Below are positions 49,858 to 49,905 of a DNA stretch of 49,905 nt, one piece after another. The stretch's first letter is position 1; each line of letters starts with the position of its first letter. Made by a program: the position numbers and the translations under genes. Source of the DNA: Dankookia rubra (GTDB lineage Bacteria > Pseudomonadota > Alphaproteobacteria > Acetobacterales > Acetobacteraceae); assembly GCF_004355005.1 (NCBI RefSeq), contig NZ_SMSJ01000043.1, positions 1 through 49,905 on the forward strand. The letters are read 5' to 3'. Below the pieces are notes generated by a model. It saw nothing but the letters and a program-made list of their open reading frames with translations. It did no database searches and was not told the DNA's origin.

Positions 49858-49905
49858 AATAGGAGCGCTGCCGAGCCTTTCGTCACGACGGCTGACGGAA
49901 GGCCT

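Noticed and set aside
1-49905. CRISPR arrays, insertion sequences, rRNA operons
   Set aside because: No evenly spaced direct repeats, transposase-like proteins, terminal inverted repeats or rRNA-like sequence were seen on either strand.

Overview
The window is very GC-rich DNA (well above 70% over most of its length) from an alphaproteobacterium, most likely of the Acetobacteraceae (Roseomonas-like). The evidence is the zapA - 6S RNA - ygfA locus, spirilloxanthin-type carotenoid genes (crtC, crtD, crtI), a divergent epmA/epmB pair, and many periplasmic binding proteins of ABC and TRAP systems. This placement is inference from gene content. Almost all of the window is ordinary, densely packed chromosome. 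No IS element, CRISPR array or rRNA gene was seen.

Layout. 1-6.8 kb: the edge of an unknown exported protein, ygfA, 6S RNA, zapA and a small coiled-coil protein on the minus strand; then class I fructose-bisphosphate aldolase with a strong terminator, and a plus-strand run of thiE, a VOC protein, phzF, an FkbM methyltransferase and a DUF2171-like protein. 6.8-9 kb: divergent epmA/epmB (elongation factor P lysylation). 9-18 kb: an SDR, a TAXI-TRAP transporter whose permease gene overlaps an AapJ-type amino-acid binding protein, a luciferase-like oxidoreductase, an AEC transporter, and a second orphan AapJ. 18-24.4 kb: pyridoxal kinase and a complete five-gene liv-type branched-chain ABC operon. 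24.5-30 kb: a Gly/Tyr/Trp-rich lipoprotein, a hydroxyacid dehydrogenase, a GST, an NtaA-type monooxygenase, a small repeat protein, psiF and aqpZ.

30-37.5 kb is a carotenoid gene group. crtD-crtC face a translationally coupled P450/ATP-grasp pair, followed by a membrane protein and crtI. CrtI desaturates phytoene; CrtC hydrates and CrtD desaturates the acyclic products. The P450 and ATP-grasp enzymes look like extra tailoring steps whose chemistry is not known from sequence. Phytoene synthase and GGPP synthase are not in the window. 37.5-49 kb: a YqaA-like membrane protein, a class V aminotransferase, a DOPA dioxygenase-like protein, Kup, an EmrA-EmrB-NodT efflux operon, an ABC binding protein and a Baeyer-Villiger-type monooxygenase.

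At 49,218-49,257 lies a 40-nt copy of the 3' half of tRNA-Glu without its 5' half. To its right the GC content falls to about 53-57% and structured intergenic DNA and an unknown small gene appear. I read this as the attachment-site end of an integrated element that continues past the right edge. A second scattered signal is a family of hairpin-bearing elements placed directly after stop codons, usually as two facing arms between convergent genes.
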